Shown here: positions 1 to 8,276 of the stretch, piece by piece
How positions within the stretch are numbered: position 1 is the first letter of the stretch
Layout of the letters: every line of letters starts with the position of its first letter
Assembly (NCBI RefSeq): GCF_900101345.1
Contig: NZ_FMUX01000031.1
Location: 1-51,289, forward strand
Reading direction: 5' to 3'
Length of the DNA: 51,289 nt
Source: Desulfoluna spongiiphila
GTDB lineage: Bacteria; Desulfobacterota; Desulfobacteria; Desulfobacterales; Desulfolunaceae
Translations under genes and position numbers: made by a program
The notes under the pieces: generated by a model
What the model was told of the DNA's origin: nothing
The model's input: only the letters and a program-made list of their open reading frames with translations
Database searches by the model: none

Positions 1-95
1 CATTCGCCTTTGATTTTGATTGGCCTGAATCTGTTTATTAAAACCTGTTTATTAAACTTTTTAAAAGTTTAGCCCCCGGCAGGGCCGCCGGAGGC
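1..95. repeat. Intergenic repeat copy R1 (cut by window edge)
   Basis: This is one end of the intergenic repeat family described in the findings. It shows the inverted TTTAAAAAGTTT-like stem, the AAACCTGTTTATTAAAC segment and the closing terminus GCCGCCGGAGGC at 84-95. The matching full copy is at 25524-25694, so the rest of this copy, including the GAGGAACGA-loop hairpin, should lie left of the window. It lies directly 3' of the minus-strand nucleotidyltransferase gene. Confidence 0.8.
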
Positions 96-115
96 TTCTT
101 TTTAGGCATCCAAGA

Positions 116-1450
116 CTATGCCTGCTTCCCGGCCAATAATGCCGCTTCTTTGAGCAGGGTCTCTTTGTCGTTGAGCTCCGGGGATTCGATCACCTTGTCG
201 AGGAGGGCCTTCAGGACCCTTCCCACCACGGGGCCCTGGGGAATGCCTACCTGGGTGATGAGGTCGGTGCCGCTGACGGCCAGGTGAGCCAGGGAGAAGG
301 CGCTCTGTTTCTTTGGGGAGATCTCGGCATACACAGCGTCCACCATCAGGCGAATCTCGGCCAGGCTGTAGCCGCCCTGCTTCTTTTTGTTGGCCTTGCC
401 GTCGGCAATGACCCCGCGCATCCAGTCCCGCCAGGGAAGGTCGCTGTCATGGAGGTCCCGCAGGATACGGCGCACAGCCTTGGGGGTGGTGTCGGCATCG
501 ATGCGCCTCATGTGGTGACGCACGATTTTCGACACAAAGGCCCGCTGCTGGTTGCTGAACCCTAAACGCTCAAGGTACACGTCCACCAAGGGTTCGCCTT
601 TTTTTTCATGGTCCAGGAACCGAATGCCGTTCTTTCCCATGTCCACGCACTGGGGTTTGGCCACGTCGTGCAGGGCCATGGCAAGCCGCAGCAGGGGAAA
701 CTTGGGTGAAATGGCGTCCGTAGCCAGCATCATGTGTTCCCACACTGTCTCATCGTGATGAAACCCGCCGTCATGGCCCACGCTCTTTTCCATCTCGGGA
801 AAGAGATAACGAAGCAGACCGCCCTGCCGAAGGGTCTCAAAAAAAAGGGAGGGCGTCTCCCCGGCCATGGCCTTGATGATTTCATGATGGATCCGCTCCG
901 GGGCCACCTCGGCCACGACCGCTGCAGCGGCTGCCATGGCATCAAGACTCTCGTTGGCCATGCGCCCCGAAAGCTCGGCCACAAACCGCGCCGCCCGAAG
1001 GAGCCTTAAGGGATCCTCCTGGATCCGTGCGGCTGGGTCGCCGGTAAAGCGAACGATGCGGCCCTCAAGGTCTGCTGCTCCCCCCCAGGGATCGATGACG
1101 GCATGGGTATCCGGGCACCAGGCCATGGCGTTGAAGGTCAGGTCCCGCCGCAGCAGGTCCTCTTCCAGGGTCTTCCCCCGGAACGTGGCCACCTCCACCC
1201 CGTTTACGAGGACCAGAGGAAAACTCCGCCCAACCTCCTCCACGCGGGCTCCGGCAAAAAGCGCCGTAACCTCCCGAGCCGAGGCACTCGTGGCGATATC
1301 GAGTTCGCGTACCGGACGCCCCAAAAGGCTGTCCCGCACGGCTCCGCCGGCCACAACGGCCTGGAAGCCCTGGGCCCTCAGGCGAGACAACACCGTCAGT
1401 GCCATCGTGTGCGCTGCAAACGCTTCCGGTTCAATGTTCATTTTATTCAT
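116..1450 (-). CDS. Class II tRNA nucleotidyltransferase / poly(A) polymerase with HD domain
   Basis: This is a class II nucleotidyltransferase-fold protein, the family that adds CCA (or only CC or A) to tRNA 3' ends or poly(A) to RNA. The N-terminal domain has the GGAVRDSLLGR signature, followed by RRDLTFNAMA, a DPWGGAADLEG segment and EDPLRLLRAARF. An HD-type metal site (ALHDVAKP, then VRHHMRR) lies in the C-terminal half. The usual DxD metal-binding pair reads ELD (RELDIATS), so the first Asp is Glu. A VGRSFPLVLV stretch sits where CCA enzymes usually have a GT motif, which resembles A-adding or poly(A) enzymes. Family assignment is firm but CCA versus A-only versus poly(A) activity is open. 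The reading frame extends to a GTG at 1498 with a weak GAAGG upstream. ATG at 1450 or 1441 fits the family better. Confidence 0.85.
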   Translation of the reverse strand: MNKMNIEPEAFAAHTMALTVLSRLRAQGFQAVVAGGAVRDSLLGRPVRELDIATSASAREVTALFAGARVEEVGRSFPLVLVNGVEVATFRGKTLEEDLLRRDLTFNAMAWCPDTHAVIDPWGGAADLEGRIVRFTGDPAARIQEDPLRLLRAARFVAELSGRMANESLDAMAAAAAVVAEVAPERIHHEIIKAMAGETPSLFFETLRQGGLLRYLFPEMEKSVGHDGGFHHDETVWEHMMLATDAISPKFPLLRLAMALHDVAKPQCVDMGKNGIRFLDHEKKGEPLVDVYLERLGFSNQQRAFVSKIVRHHMRRIDADTTPKAVRRILRDLHDSDLPWRDWMRGVIADGKANKKKQGGYSLAEIRLMVDAVYAEISPKKQSAFSLAHLAVSGTDLITQVGIPQGPVVGRVLKALLDKVIESPELNDKETLLKEAALLAGKQA

Positions 1451-1933
1451 ATCTGAATCCGCACCCTTCACATGAAGGCGAAAAAGAAAAACAGTCACTG
1501 GTCAGAAGGGCCTTCAGCGGCCCGCATCGCAAAAAAACACCCGTCCCTGCCCCCCTTGTTCCCGCCATGGTCGGTGTCCTTCCCCTTAGCCTTTGATTTA
1601 CAGGGGATCGACCACAAATTCAAGGCACACCATCACCAGGGACACCAACCACAAAACAGTTTAGTCGCACCAAAATATGTAAGGCAAAAAATTATCTCAT
1701 CCATTATACCTTGAAGAAATCCTGATTTGCATTATATTGAGTCTTCCCCTGGTGGACGGCAGGGGAGGCAAACCTGTTTTTACAGTCCCCACGAAACGGC
1801 GTGTGCGTGTCATGTGTCGCTCGTGGAGAGTGTGAAAACCCGGACGACCTGTCCGGTGACCTCATGACCCGCGGGCCGAACACCAGCACCACTTAATGCC
1901 CGCAGACTGAAATCACAAGGAGCGTTGAGCACC
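1451..1933. other. Intergenic region between divergent genes
   Basis: No convincing gene is present; the short frame at 1704-1892 (minus) has no family features. The region must hold the promoters of the two divergent flanking genes. A small perfect hairpin (CCGGAC, loop GACCT, GTCCGG) sits near 1842-1858 in the presumed leader of the Mrp gene. Confidence 0.5.
1711..1738 (+). promoter_or_regulatory. Possible sigma70-type promoter for mrp
   Basis: TTGAAG (1711-1716) and TATATT (1733-1738) are separated by 16 bp in an AT-rich patch of an otherwise GC-rich region, about 195 bp upstream of the Mrp start. Assigned from sequence only. Confidence 0.35.
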
Positions 1934-2782
1934 ATGATTCACGACAGTGTGGATGCGGCTAAAAAAGCCAAAGGCGGAAAATCCGACGCCGCCCAGGAAC
2001 AGGAACAGATGATCAAGGGCACCCTTTCCAAGATCAAAAACAAACTCTTTGTCATGAGCGGCAAAGGGGGTGTGGGCAAAAGCTCCATCTCCGCCAACCT
2101 CGCCGTGGGCCTCGCCGACAAAGGCTTTAAGGTAGGTCTCATGGATGTGGACCTCCACGGTCCCAGCATTGCCCAGATCATGGGCCTCAGCGAGCTCCTC
2201 GACATCAACGAAGCGAGAAAGCTCATCCCGGCCCAGAAGGGACCCAACCTCAAGGTCATCACCATGCAGTGCCTCATGCGCGAAGCCGATCAGGCCGTGA
2301 TCTGGAGAGGCCCCGCCAAGGCGGGCATGATCCAGCAGTTTGTCAGCCAGGTGGAGTGGGGAGACCTTGATTTCCTCATCATCGATGCCCCTCCGGGAAC
2401 CGGCGACGAGCCCCTCACCGTGGTGCAGACCATCCCCGAGGCCAAGGCCATCGTGGTCACCACGCCCCAGGAAGTGGCCCTTGCAGACGTGCGCAAGTCC
2501 ATCAACTTCTGCCAGACCGTGAAACTCGACGTGGTGGGCCTCGTGGAAAACATGGGTCCCTTCTCCTGCCCCGGCTGCAACACCAAGATCTCCCTGTTTA
2601 AGAGCGGCGGCGGTCTGACCACAGCAACCAAGATGGGCATCCCCTTCCTGGGCACCCTCCCCTTCGACCCCGAAGTGGTGGAAGCCTCGGATGCAGGCAC
2701 CCCCATCTTTACGAAAAACAAGTCCAACGAGTTCACCAAAGCCCTTGACGCAGTGATCACAAAAATCGTCAAGCAGCTGTAA
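1934..2782 (+). CDS. mrp: Mrp/NBP35-family Fe-S carrier ATPase (ApbC-like)
   Basis: This is a P-loop ATPase of the Mrp/ApbC/NBP35 family, whose members bind an Fe-S cluster and pass it to apoproteins in the cytoplasm. Visible motifs are the deviant Walker A GKGGVGKSS near the N-terminus, the switch segment MDVDLHGPS, the Walker B-like LDFLIIDAPPGTGDEPL, and the C-terminal CPGC pair in MGPFSCPGCNTK that ligates the cluster between two subunits. There is no N-terminal MIP18-like domain. AGGAG at 1918-1922 is 11 nt from ATG 1934. An in-frame TTG at 1925 lies too close to that site to be preferred. A 10-bp GC-rich hairpin follows the stop codon. Confidence 0.9.
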   Translation: MIHDSVDAAKKAKGGKSDAAQEQEQMIKGTLSKIKNKLFVMSGKGGVGKSSISANLAVGLADKGFKVGLMDVDLHGPSIAQIMGLSELLDINEARKLIPAQKGPNLKVITMQCLMREADQAVIWRGPAKAGMIQQFVSQVEWGDLDFLIIDAPPGTGDEPLTVVQTIPEAKAIVVTTPQEVALADVRKSINFCQTVKLDVVGLVENMGPFSCPGCNTKISLFKSGGGLTTATKMGIPFLGTLPFDPEVVEASDAGTPIFTKNKSNEFTKALDAVITKIVKQL

Positions 2783-2792
2783 GATTGAAGCA

Positions 2793-2821
2793 TACCGGCC
2801 CGAGGAACTCCCGGGCCGGTA
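2793..2821 (+). terminator. Hairpin after mrp
   Basis: TACCGGCCCG and CGGGCCGGTA form a perfect 10-bp stem around a 9-nt loop, starting 10 nt after the mrp stop. No U-tract follows, so it may be a weak terminator or a 3'-end stabiliser. Its position argues against the dGTPase-like frame starting upstream of it. Confidence 0.5.
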
Positions 2822-2865
2822 CGCCCGCCTTGCAGCCCCATTCACACCAACGGTTGCACGATCCC

Positions 2866-4029
2866 ATGAACCCATCCGGCACCACAATCAGACGCCGCTT
2901 AGAACGGGTGGAAGAGACCCTGTCCCCCTTTGCAGCCAGGTCCACCAACGCCCTTCGCCGCACGGACGATCCCGCCGAAGCGTCCGGCTACCGCCCCGCC
3001 TACGCCGTGGATGTGGACCGGATCATCAACTCCCAGGCATATACCCGCTACATCGACAAAACCCAGGTCTTCTCCCTTATTCAAAACGACCACCTCACCC
3101 ACCGGGTCCTCCACGTGCAGCTGGCCTCCCGCATCGCGCGGACCGTGGGCCGGGCCCTGGGCCTGAACGAAGACCTCATCGAAGCCATTGCCCTGGGCCA
3201 CGACATCGGCCACGCCCCCTTCGGCCACCAGGGGGAACAGATTCTCTCGGCCCTCTCCAAAGCGGCGGGTCTCGGCCCGTTTCGCCACAACATCCAGAGC
3301 GTCCGGTGCCTGGACACCCTTGAAAAGGAGGGAAAGGGCTGGAACCTCACCCTGCAGACCCTGGACGGAATCTTCTGCCACAACGGAGAGAGCCATGACG
3401 TCCCCCTCTCCCCCGACCCGACCAAGACCTTCGCCTGTTTAGACGACGAAATGCGGCGCCTGGGAGAGGGAAAGCGCTTTGCACCGTCCCCGTTGACCCT
3501 CGAAGGCTGCGTGGTCAAGTTTGCGGACACCATCAGCTACATCGGCCGGGACATCGAAGACGCCATCCGTTTAGGTGTCATCAAACGAGGAGAGCTGCCC
3601 CGTGAATGCACCCGGATCCTGGGCGAGACCAACGGCACCATTGTCTACAGCCTGGTCACCGATGTCATCACCCACAGCTCCGGAGATGAGATCCGCTATT
3701 CCGACGAGGTGGCAGAGGCCATAAAAGCCTTAAAAACATTCAACCTGAAGCGCATCTACAGGAGCCCGGCCATCAAGGCCCACCTCGGGAACCTCTCCGA
3801 CCTCTTTGCCCTGGTCTTTGAAAACTGCTTAGGCGATCTGCGGAAAAAACGGGAGGGGTCGCTCATCATGGAGGGCTTTGTCCGGAACATGACACCGGCC
3901 TACCTGGACACCACTCCGGCAGAAATGGTGGTCCGGGACTTTATCTCGGGCATGACCGACACCTACTTCCTGCGCCTCTGCCCGGAGGAGCTCCGCCCCC
4001 ATGTCATTCACCTCACCCCGTCACCATAG
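2866..4029 (+). CDS. dGTPase-like HD-domain triphosphohydrolase
   Basis: This is an HD-superfamily protein of the deoxyguanosinetriphosphate triphosphohydrolase type (387 residues). This family removes triphosphate from dNTPs. The metal site is visible as the histidine of THRVLHVQLASRIA, the HD pair in AIALGHDIGHAPFGHQGE and a later Asp in KFADTISYIGRDIEDA. FRHNIQSVRCLDTLE matches the conserved substrate-contact segment. The frame opens at 2785, but the first 27 codons run through the mrp hairpin, so ATG 2866 is chosen. It probably belongs to one transcription unit with the next gene, whose start is 7 nt after this stop. Confidence 0.85.
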   Translation: MNPSGTTIRRRLERVEETLSPFAARSTNALRRTDDPAEASGYRPAYAVDVDRIINSQAYTRYIDKTQVFSLIQNDHLTHRVLHVQLASRIARTVGRALGLNEDLIEAIALGHDIGHAPFGHQGEQILSALSKAAGLGPFRHNIQSVRCLDTLEKEGKGWNLTLQTLDGIFCHNGESHDVPLSPDPTKTFACLDDEMRRLGEGKRFAPSPLTLEGCVVKFADTISYIGRDIEDAIRLGVIKRGELPRECTRILGETNGTIVYSLVTDVITHSSGDEIRYSDEVAEAIKALKTFNLKRIYRSPAIKAHLGNLSDLFALVFENCLGDLRKKREGSLIMEGFVRNMTPAYLDTTPAEMVVRDFISGMTDTYFLRLCPEELRPHVIHLTPSP

Positions 4030-4036
4030 AGAGCCC

Positions 4037-4777
4037 ATGAGTCACGAGAACCCCCTTTTTCAAAACCGCACCTACCGCAACCTCTGCACCCGGGAGAACC
4101 TCACCACCTTTCGGGCCACGGTCAAAGAGACCGACCTTGCCGTTTCCGCCTGCCGCGACCTCACCCGCGAAGCTGTCCAGGCCATCCTCGATACCCGCAT
4201 CCCCCTGGAGACATGGATCGAGTCCCACCCCGACTTTGCCACATCCCTGGCTCCCGTTCCGGTTACCGGACCGGCCCCTGCCATGGTCCGCACCATGGCC
4301 GAGGCATCGCACAAGGCAGGCGTCGGCCCCATGGCCGCCGTGGCAGGCGCCCTCTCCGAGTCGGTGGCAAGGGCCCTTCTTCACCACTCCCCTGAGGTGA
4401 TCGTTGAAAACGGCGGAGACACCTTCATTGCCATCACCGGGGACACTACCGTGGCCCTTCATGCCGGCAGTTCCCCCTTCTCCATGAAGGTGGGCCTGTC
4501 TTTCAAGGATGTGCAATCCCCCTTTGCCGTCTGCACCTCCTCCGGGACCGTGGGCCACTCCCTGAGTTTCGGGAAAAGCGACGCGGTGTGCGTGGTCTCC
4601 CCTTCCGGCGCCCTGGCCGATGCGGTGGCCACCGCCATCGGAAACAGGGTCACAGGCGAAGGGGCCATCGACCAGGCCATGGACTTCGGAAAGACGATCC
4701 CCGGAGTGGAAGGGCTTGTGGTTGTGGTGGGTTCCCGCATCGGGTTCTGGGGAGCCCTGGATCTGGTTCGGCTCTGA
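4037..4777 (+). CDS. UPF0280 family (ApbE-superfamily-like) protein
   Basis: The sequence matches the UPF0280 family, which is structurally related to the ApbE flavin transferases but without a settled function. Recognisable stretches are a Gly/Ala-rich core (KAGVGPMAAVAGALSE), VIVENGGDTFI, the SSGTVGHSLSFGKSDAVCVVS block and AIGNRVTGEGAIDQAM. ATG 4037 lies 7 nt after the dGTPase-like stop with a GAGAG site upstream, so the pair is probably co-transcribed. An in-frame codon at 4001 would overlap the previous gene by 29 nt and is less likely. Its closeness to an ApbC-type gene is worth noting, because apbC and apbE were named in the same thiamine/Fe-S genetic context. That is context only, not proof of a shared role. 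Confidence 0.8.
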   Translation: MSHENPLFQNRTYRNLCTRENLTTFRATVKETDLAVSACRDLTREAVQAILDTRIPLETWIESHPDFATSLAPVPVTGPAPAMVRTMAEASHKAGVGPMAAVAGALSESVARALLHHSPEVIVENGGDTFIAITGDTTVALHAGSSPFSMKVGLSFKDVQSPFAVCTSSGTVGHSLSFGKSDAVCVVSPSGALADAVATAIGNRVTGEGAIDQAMDFGKTIPGVEGLVVVVGSRIGFWGALDLVRL

Positions 4778-4801
4778 GCCCCTCTCCACGCCCCTGGTAA
4801 T

Positions 4802-4820
4802 CGGGCCGAAAAAGCCCGTC
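4802..4820 (+). terminator. Weak hairpin after UPF0280 gene
   Basis: CGGGC and GCCCG form a short stem around an A-rich loop about 25 nt after the stop codon. A loose T-rich stretch follows at about 4845-4860. Confidence 0.35.
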
Positions 4821-5013
4821 ACCCAAGCACTTCAGGATAAAAAAAGGTTGAGTTTTTCAATCAAAAAGATTATGTGAATCCAACAGTATCTTTATCGAAT
4901 TGCCTGCCGATTCGCCAAACCCGTTCGTCATGTTGTGACGGACCGCGCCCCATACGCAGGCCCCGAAAACCCTGCCGACGGAAAAAAACCGGGCACGACA
5001 CCAGGAGAAAACC

Positions 5014-5421
5014 ATGAAAAAACTTAAATTTGCTCTGATGTTCTTGATACTTGTCGCACTGTTTGTCGTAGCCTATCAGAACCGGGTCTTTTTCCTCAAC
5101 AAAGAGGCCTTGTCTGTCGATCTCAAGCTGTGGGCCTACCAGTCCCCGGCCATCGCCCACGGTCTCTATTTCCTCGGTTTTTTTCTCTTTGGTTTCCTTT
5201 TGGCATACACCACAGGCCTCATGGCCCGTTTCCGCTCCAGCAAGATGGTCAAGGAGCTTAACGCTGTCATCGACTCCCAGCAGGAAAAAATCTCCACCCT
5301 CCGCGGTGAGATGGATCTCCTGAAGCGTCGCCCCGTGGAAGCCCCCGAACCCCAGGCAGAGATTGCAGCCGAAGAGCCTTCTGAGGCCCCGGCGCTGGAC
5401 TCCGAATCCCAGCAGAGCTGA
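5014..5421 (+). CDS. LapA-domain (DUF1049) inner-membrane protein
   Basis: This is a 135-residue membrane protein with the LapA/YciS layout. Helix 1 spans about residues 5-22 (FALMFLILVALFVVAYQN). A short periplasmic segment follows, with helix 2 at about residues 50-72 (HGLYFLGFFLFGFLLAYTTGL). A basic coiled-coil linker comes next, then an acidic, Pro/Glu-rich C-terminal tail. LapA-type proteins in enterobacteria assist LPS assembly control with LapB; no lapB is present here. A good AGGAG ribosome site lies about 8 nt before ATG 5014. The gene stands alone, with a terminator-like hairpin downstream. Confidence 0.8.
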   Translation: MKKLKFALMFLILVALFVVAYQNRVFFLNKEALSVDLKLWAYQSPAIAHGLYFLGFFLFGFLLAYTTGLMARFRSSKMVKELNAVIDSQQEKISTLRGEMDLLKRRPVEAPEPQAEIAAEEPSEAPALDSESQQS

Positions 5422-5545
5422 TTTTTCACCCGGAACTAAACTGAACCCCACGGGAATCCACCTGGCCGGAGAGGCATTTGACGCACCATGACGCCCACAG
5501 ACCCGGTCTGCGATACCCTGTAATAATCCGTCCCAAAGCCATGTA

Positions 5546-5575
5546 CGCCGCGCCCACTGAGCGCGGCGTTTGCTT
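5546..5575 (+). terminator. Intrinsic terminator after lapA-like gene
   Basis: CGCCGCGC (5546-5553) and GCGCGGCG (5561-5568) form a perfect 8-bp stem with a 7-nt loop, followed by TTTGCTTT. It lies 28 nt before the mutS start codon. Confidence 0.6.
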
Positions 5576-5602
5576 TCGCGGGAAGCGGCACCCAAGACAA
5601 CC

Positions 5603-8263
5603 ATGACGCAAAACAAACCCACACCCATGATGGCCCAGTATCTCGAGATCAAGTCCAGCCACCCGGACGCGATTCTTTTTTACCGAATGGGTGATTTTTT
5701 CGAGATGTTCTTTGAAGACGCGGAAAAAGCGTCCAAGGTCCTTGAGATCGCTCTCACCTCACGGGACAAAAAGTCCGAGAACCCCATCCCCATGTGCGGG
5801 GTGCCTGCCAAGGCGGCAGACAGCTACATCGCCCGCCTCATCGGTGCCGGGCTCAAGGTGGCTGTCTGCGAACAGGTGGAAGACCCCAAAGCCGCCAAGG
5901 GCCTTGTCAAACGGGACGTCACCCGCATCGTTACCCCCGGCATGATCCTTGATACCGCCCTGCTGGATGAAAAGAGCAACAACTTTATCCTCTCCATCCA
6001 CAGAAGCAACGGAGCCGCAGGGCTGGCCTGTCTGGACATCTCCACCGGCACCTTCCGCCTCTGCGAATCCGCCGATCTGTCCGCCCTGTTTGATGAGTCG
6101 GTGAAGCTGTCACCATCGGAGATCCTGCTCCCCGAAGCCCTGCGGGTCGACCGGGACATGGCCCCCCTGAAAGAGGCCCTTCAAAACAGCTCCTTCACCT
6201 ACCTGGAAGACCGGGAATTCGATCACCGGGGCGCCAAAAAACGCCTCACCGAGCAGTTCAACACCCGCTCCCTGGAGGGCTTCGGGTGCGAGGGGCTCAA
6301 GGCCGGGGTAGGAGCCGCAGGGGCCATTCTCTCCTACGTAAGCGAAACCCAGCTCCGAAAAATCGAGCACCTCGACCGCATCGAGACCTACGGCCTGGAC
6401 GACTCCAGCCTGCGGAACCTGGAGCTCATTGCCAACTTAAGGGACGGCTCCCGCAAAGGGACCCTCGTGGGCACCATCGACAAAACCGTCACCGCCATGG
6501 GAGGACGCCTCCTCAAGGGCTGGATCCGCTCTCCCCTGCTCGACCCCAAGGCCATCGAAGCCCGCCTTGACGCCGTCTCCGAGGCCAAAGAGCACATGAC
6601 GCGCCGCAGCCTGGCCCGTGAGGACTTAAGCGGGGTCTTTGACCTGGAGCGCCTGGCCGGCCGTATTGCCATGAACCAGGGCAACGCCAGGGACTTAACC
6701 GCCCTGAAAAATTCCCTCATGGCCCTGCCCCGGCTCCTGGAGCAGCTCACGGATTTCGGCTCGGCCCTTTACCGTTACGAAGGCGATGCAGCCTCCCTTG
6801 CCGAACTTGCCGAGCTTCTCCACCGGGCCGTCCGCGAGGACGCCCCCCTGACCCTCCAGGAAGGCGGCATCATCCGGGAAGGCTACCATGAAGAGCTCGA
6901 CGAGCTCATCCGCCTCACCACAGACGGCAAGAGCTGGATCGCCGAACTGGAAGTCTCGGAGCGCGAAAAAACCGGGCTTTCCTCCCTCAAGGTCAAGTAC
7001 AACAAGGTTTTCGGATACTTCATCGAGGTGTCCAAGGCCCAGTCCGCCCAGGTGCCGGACAGCTACATCCGCAAGCAGACCCTGGTCAACGCTGAGCGCT
7101 ACATCACCGAAGAGCTCAAAGAGTTCGAGACCAAGGTCCTCCATGCCGAAGAGAGGCGCAGCACCCTGGAGTACCAGATTTTCTGCACCCTGCGGGATGC
7201 CGTCACCCAGAAAAACGCCGAACTGTCATCGGCCGCACGCTTCATCGCCCGGGTGGACGTGCTCCTGTCCCTTGCCGAAATAGCGGACCACAACGGCTAC
7301 ACCCGACCCGTCATGACCACCGACGGGGTCATCGACATCCGGGACGGCAGGCACCCGGTGGTGGAAAAAATGATCACCGCCGAGCGGTATGTCCCCAACA
7401 CCATTCGCCTGGACAACACGGACAACCAGGTCATCCTCATTACCGGCCCCAACATGGCCGGTAAATCAACCGTGCTGAGACAGGTGGCCCTCATCACCCT
7501 CATGGCCCAGCTGGGCTCCTTTGTCCCTGCGGCCAAGGCCGTCATCAGCGTCACGGACCGCATCTTCACCCGCGTGGGAGCCCTGGACAACCTCTCCCAG
7601 GGCCAGAGCACCTTTATGGTGGAGATGGAGGAGACCGCCAACATCCTCAACAACGCCACCGCCAACAGCCTGATCATCATGGATGAAATCGGCAGGGGCA
7701 CCAGCACCTACGACGGCCTCAGCATCGCCTGGGCTGTGGCCGAATATCTCCATGACCTCTCCGGGGCCGGGGTCAAAACCCTGTTTGCCACCCATTACCA
7801 CGAGTTGACGGAACTCGAAGGGCTCAAGCCCCGGGTAAAAAACTTCAACATCGCGGTAAAGGAATGGAACGAAAACATCATTTTTTTACGAAAACTGGTT
7901 GAAGGCGGAACCAACAGAAGTTACGGTATCCAGGTGGCACGCCTGGCAGGTGTTCCCCAGAGAGTCATCAAACGGGCCAAAAAAGTACTCTCCGTCATTG
8001 AAAGCGATGAAAACGGTGACCAGAAAAACCTGGGGCGACGTCTGGGGGAAGGCCTCCCCGAAAAAAAGGCAAAGCCCCCCAGAAAAAACGGAAAAGCCAA
8101 GAAGAAAGAGAGCGGGTTTGTTCAGCTGGCCCTTTTCCCATCCAGGGAAAATCCGGTCCTTGAGAAACTCCAGTCGGTGGACATCAACGCCACCACCCCC
8201 TTGCAGGCCCTGGCCCTGCTGAACGAACTCAAAGCCCTGTCCGAAGAGGAATCAAAGAGCTGA
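5603..8263 (+). CDS. mutS: DNA mismatch repair protein MutS
   Basis: Full-length MutS (886 residues), which recognises mismatches and uses ATP to signal repair. The mismatch-recognition Phe-x-Glu lies in RMGDFFEMFFED near residue 36. The ATPase has Walker A GPNMAGKST, the FMVEMEETANIL and DEIGRGTSTYDGLSIAWAV (Walker B/signature) blocks and the FATHYHELTEL switch. The tail carries the Pro-x-x-x-LQSVDINATTPLQALALLNELK segment seen at MutS C-termini. ATG 5603 is chosen because homologues begin at MTQNKPTPMMAQYLEIK. The open frame runs back to 5570, inside the preceding terminator. No mutL is present in the window. The amidase gene follows after 13 nt. Confidence 0.97.
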   Translation: MTQNKPTPMMAQYLEIKSSHPDAILFYRMGDFFEMFFEDAEKASKVLEIALTSRDKKSENPIPMCGVPAKAADSYIARLIGAGLKVAVCEQVEDPKAAKGLVKRDVTRIVTPGMILDTALLDEKSNNFILSIHRSNGAAGLACLDISTGTFRLCESADLSALFDESVKLSPSEILLPEALRVDRDMAPLKEALQNSSFTYLEDREFDHRGAKKRLTEQFNTRSLEGFGCEGLKAGVGAAGAILSYVSETQLRKIEHLDRIETYGLDDSSLRNLELIANLRDGSRKGTLVGTIDKTVTAMGGRLLKGWIRSPLLDPKAIEARLDAVSEAKEHMTRRSLAREDLSGVFDLERLAGRIAMNQGNARDLTALKNSLMALPRLLEQLTDFGSALYRYEGDAASLAELAELLHRAVREDAPLTLQEGGIIREGYHEELDELIRLTTDGKSWIAELEVSEREKTGLSSLKVKYNKVFGYFIEVSKAQSAQVPDSYIRKQTLVNAERYITEELKEFETKVLHAEERRSTLEYQIFCTLRDAVTQKNAELSSAARFIARVDVLLSLAEIADHNGYTRPVMTTDGVIDIRDGRHPVVEKMITAERYVPNTIRLDNTDNQVILITGPNMAGKSTVLRQVALITLMAQLGSFVPAAKAVISVTDRIFTRVGALDNLSQGQSTFMVEMEETANILNNATANSLIIMDEIGRGTSTYDGLSIAWAVAEYLHDLSGAGVKTLFATHYHELTELEGLKPRVKNFNIAVKEWNENIIFLRKLVEGGTNRSYGIQVARLAGVPQRVIKRAKKVLSVIESDENGDQKNLGRRLGEGLPEKKAKPPRKNGKAKKKESGFVQLALFPSRENPVLEKLQSVDINATTPLQALALLNELKALSEEESKS

Positions 8264-8276
8264 AGCGGGAGATCGG

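Noticed and set aside
1704..1892. 62-codon frame upstream of mrp
   Set aside because: No features; lies over the likely promoter region.
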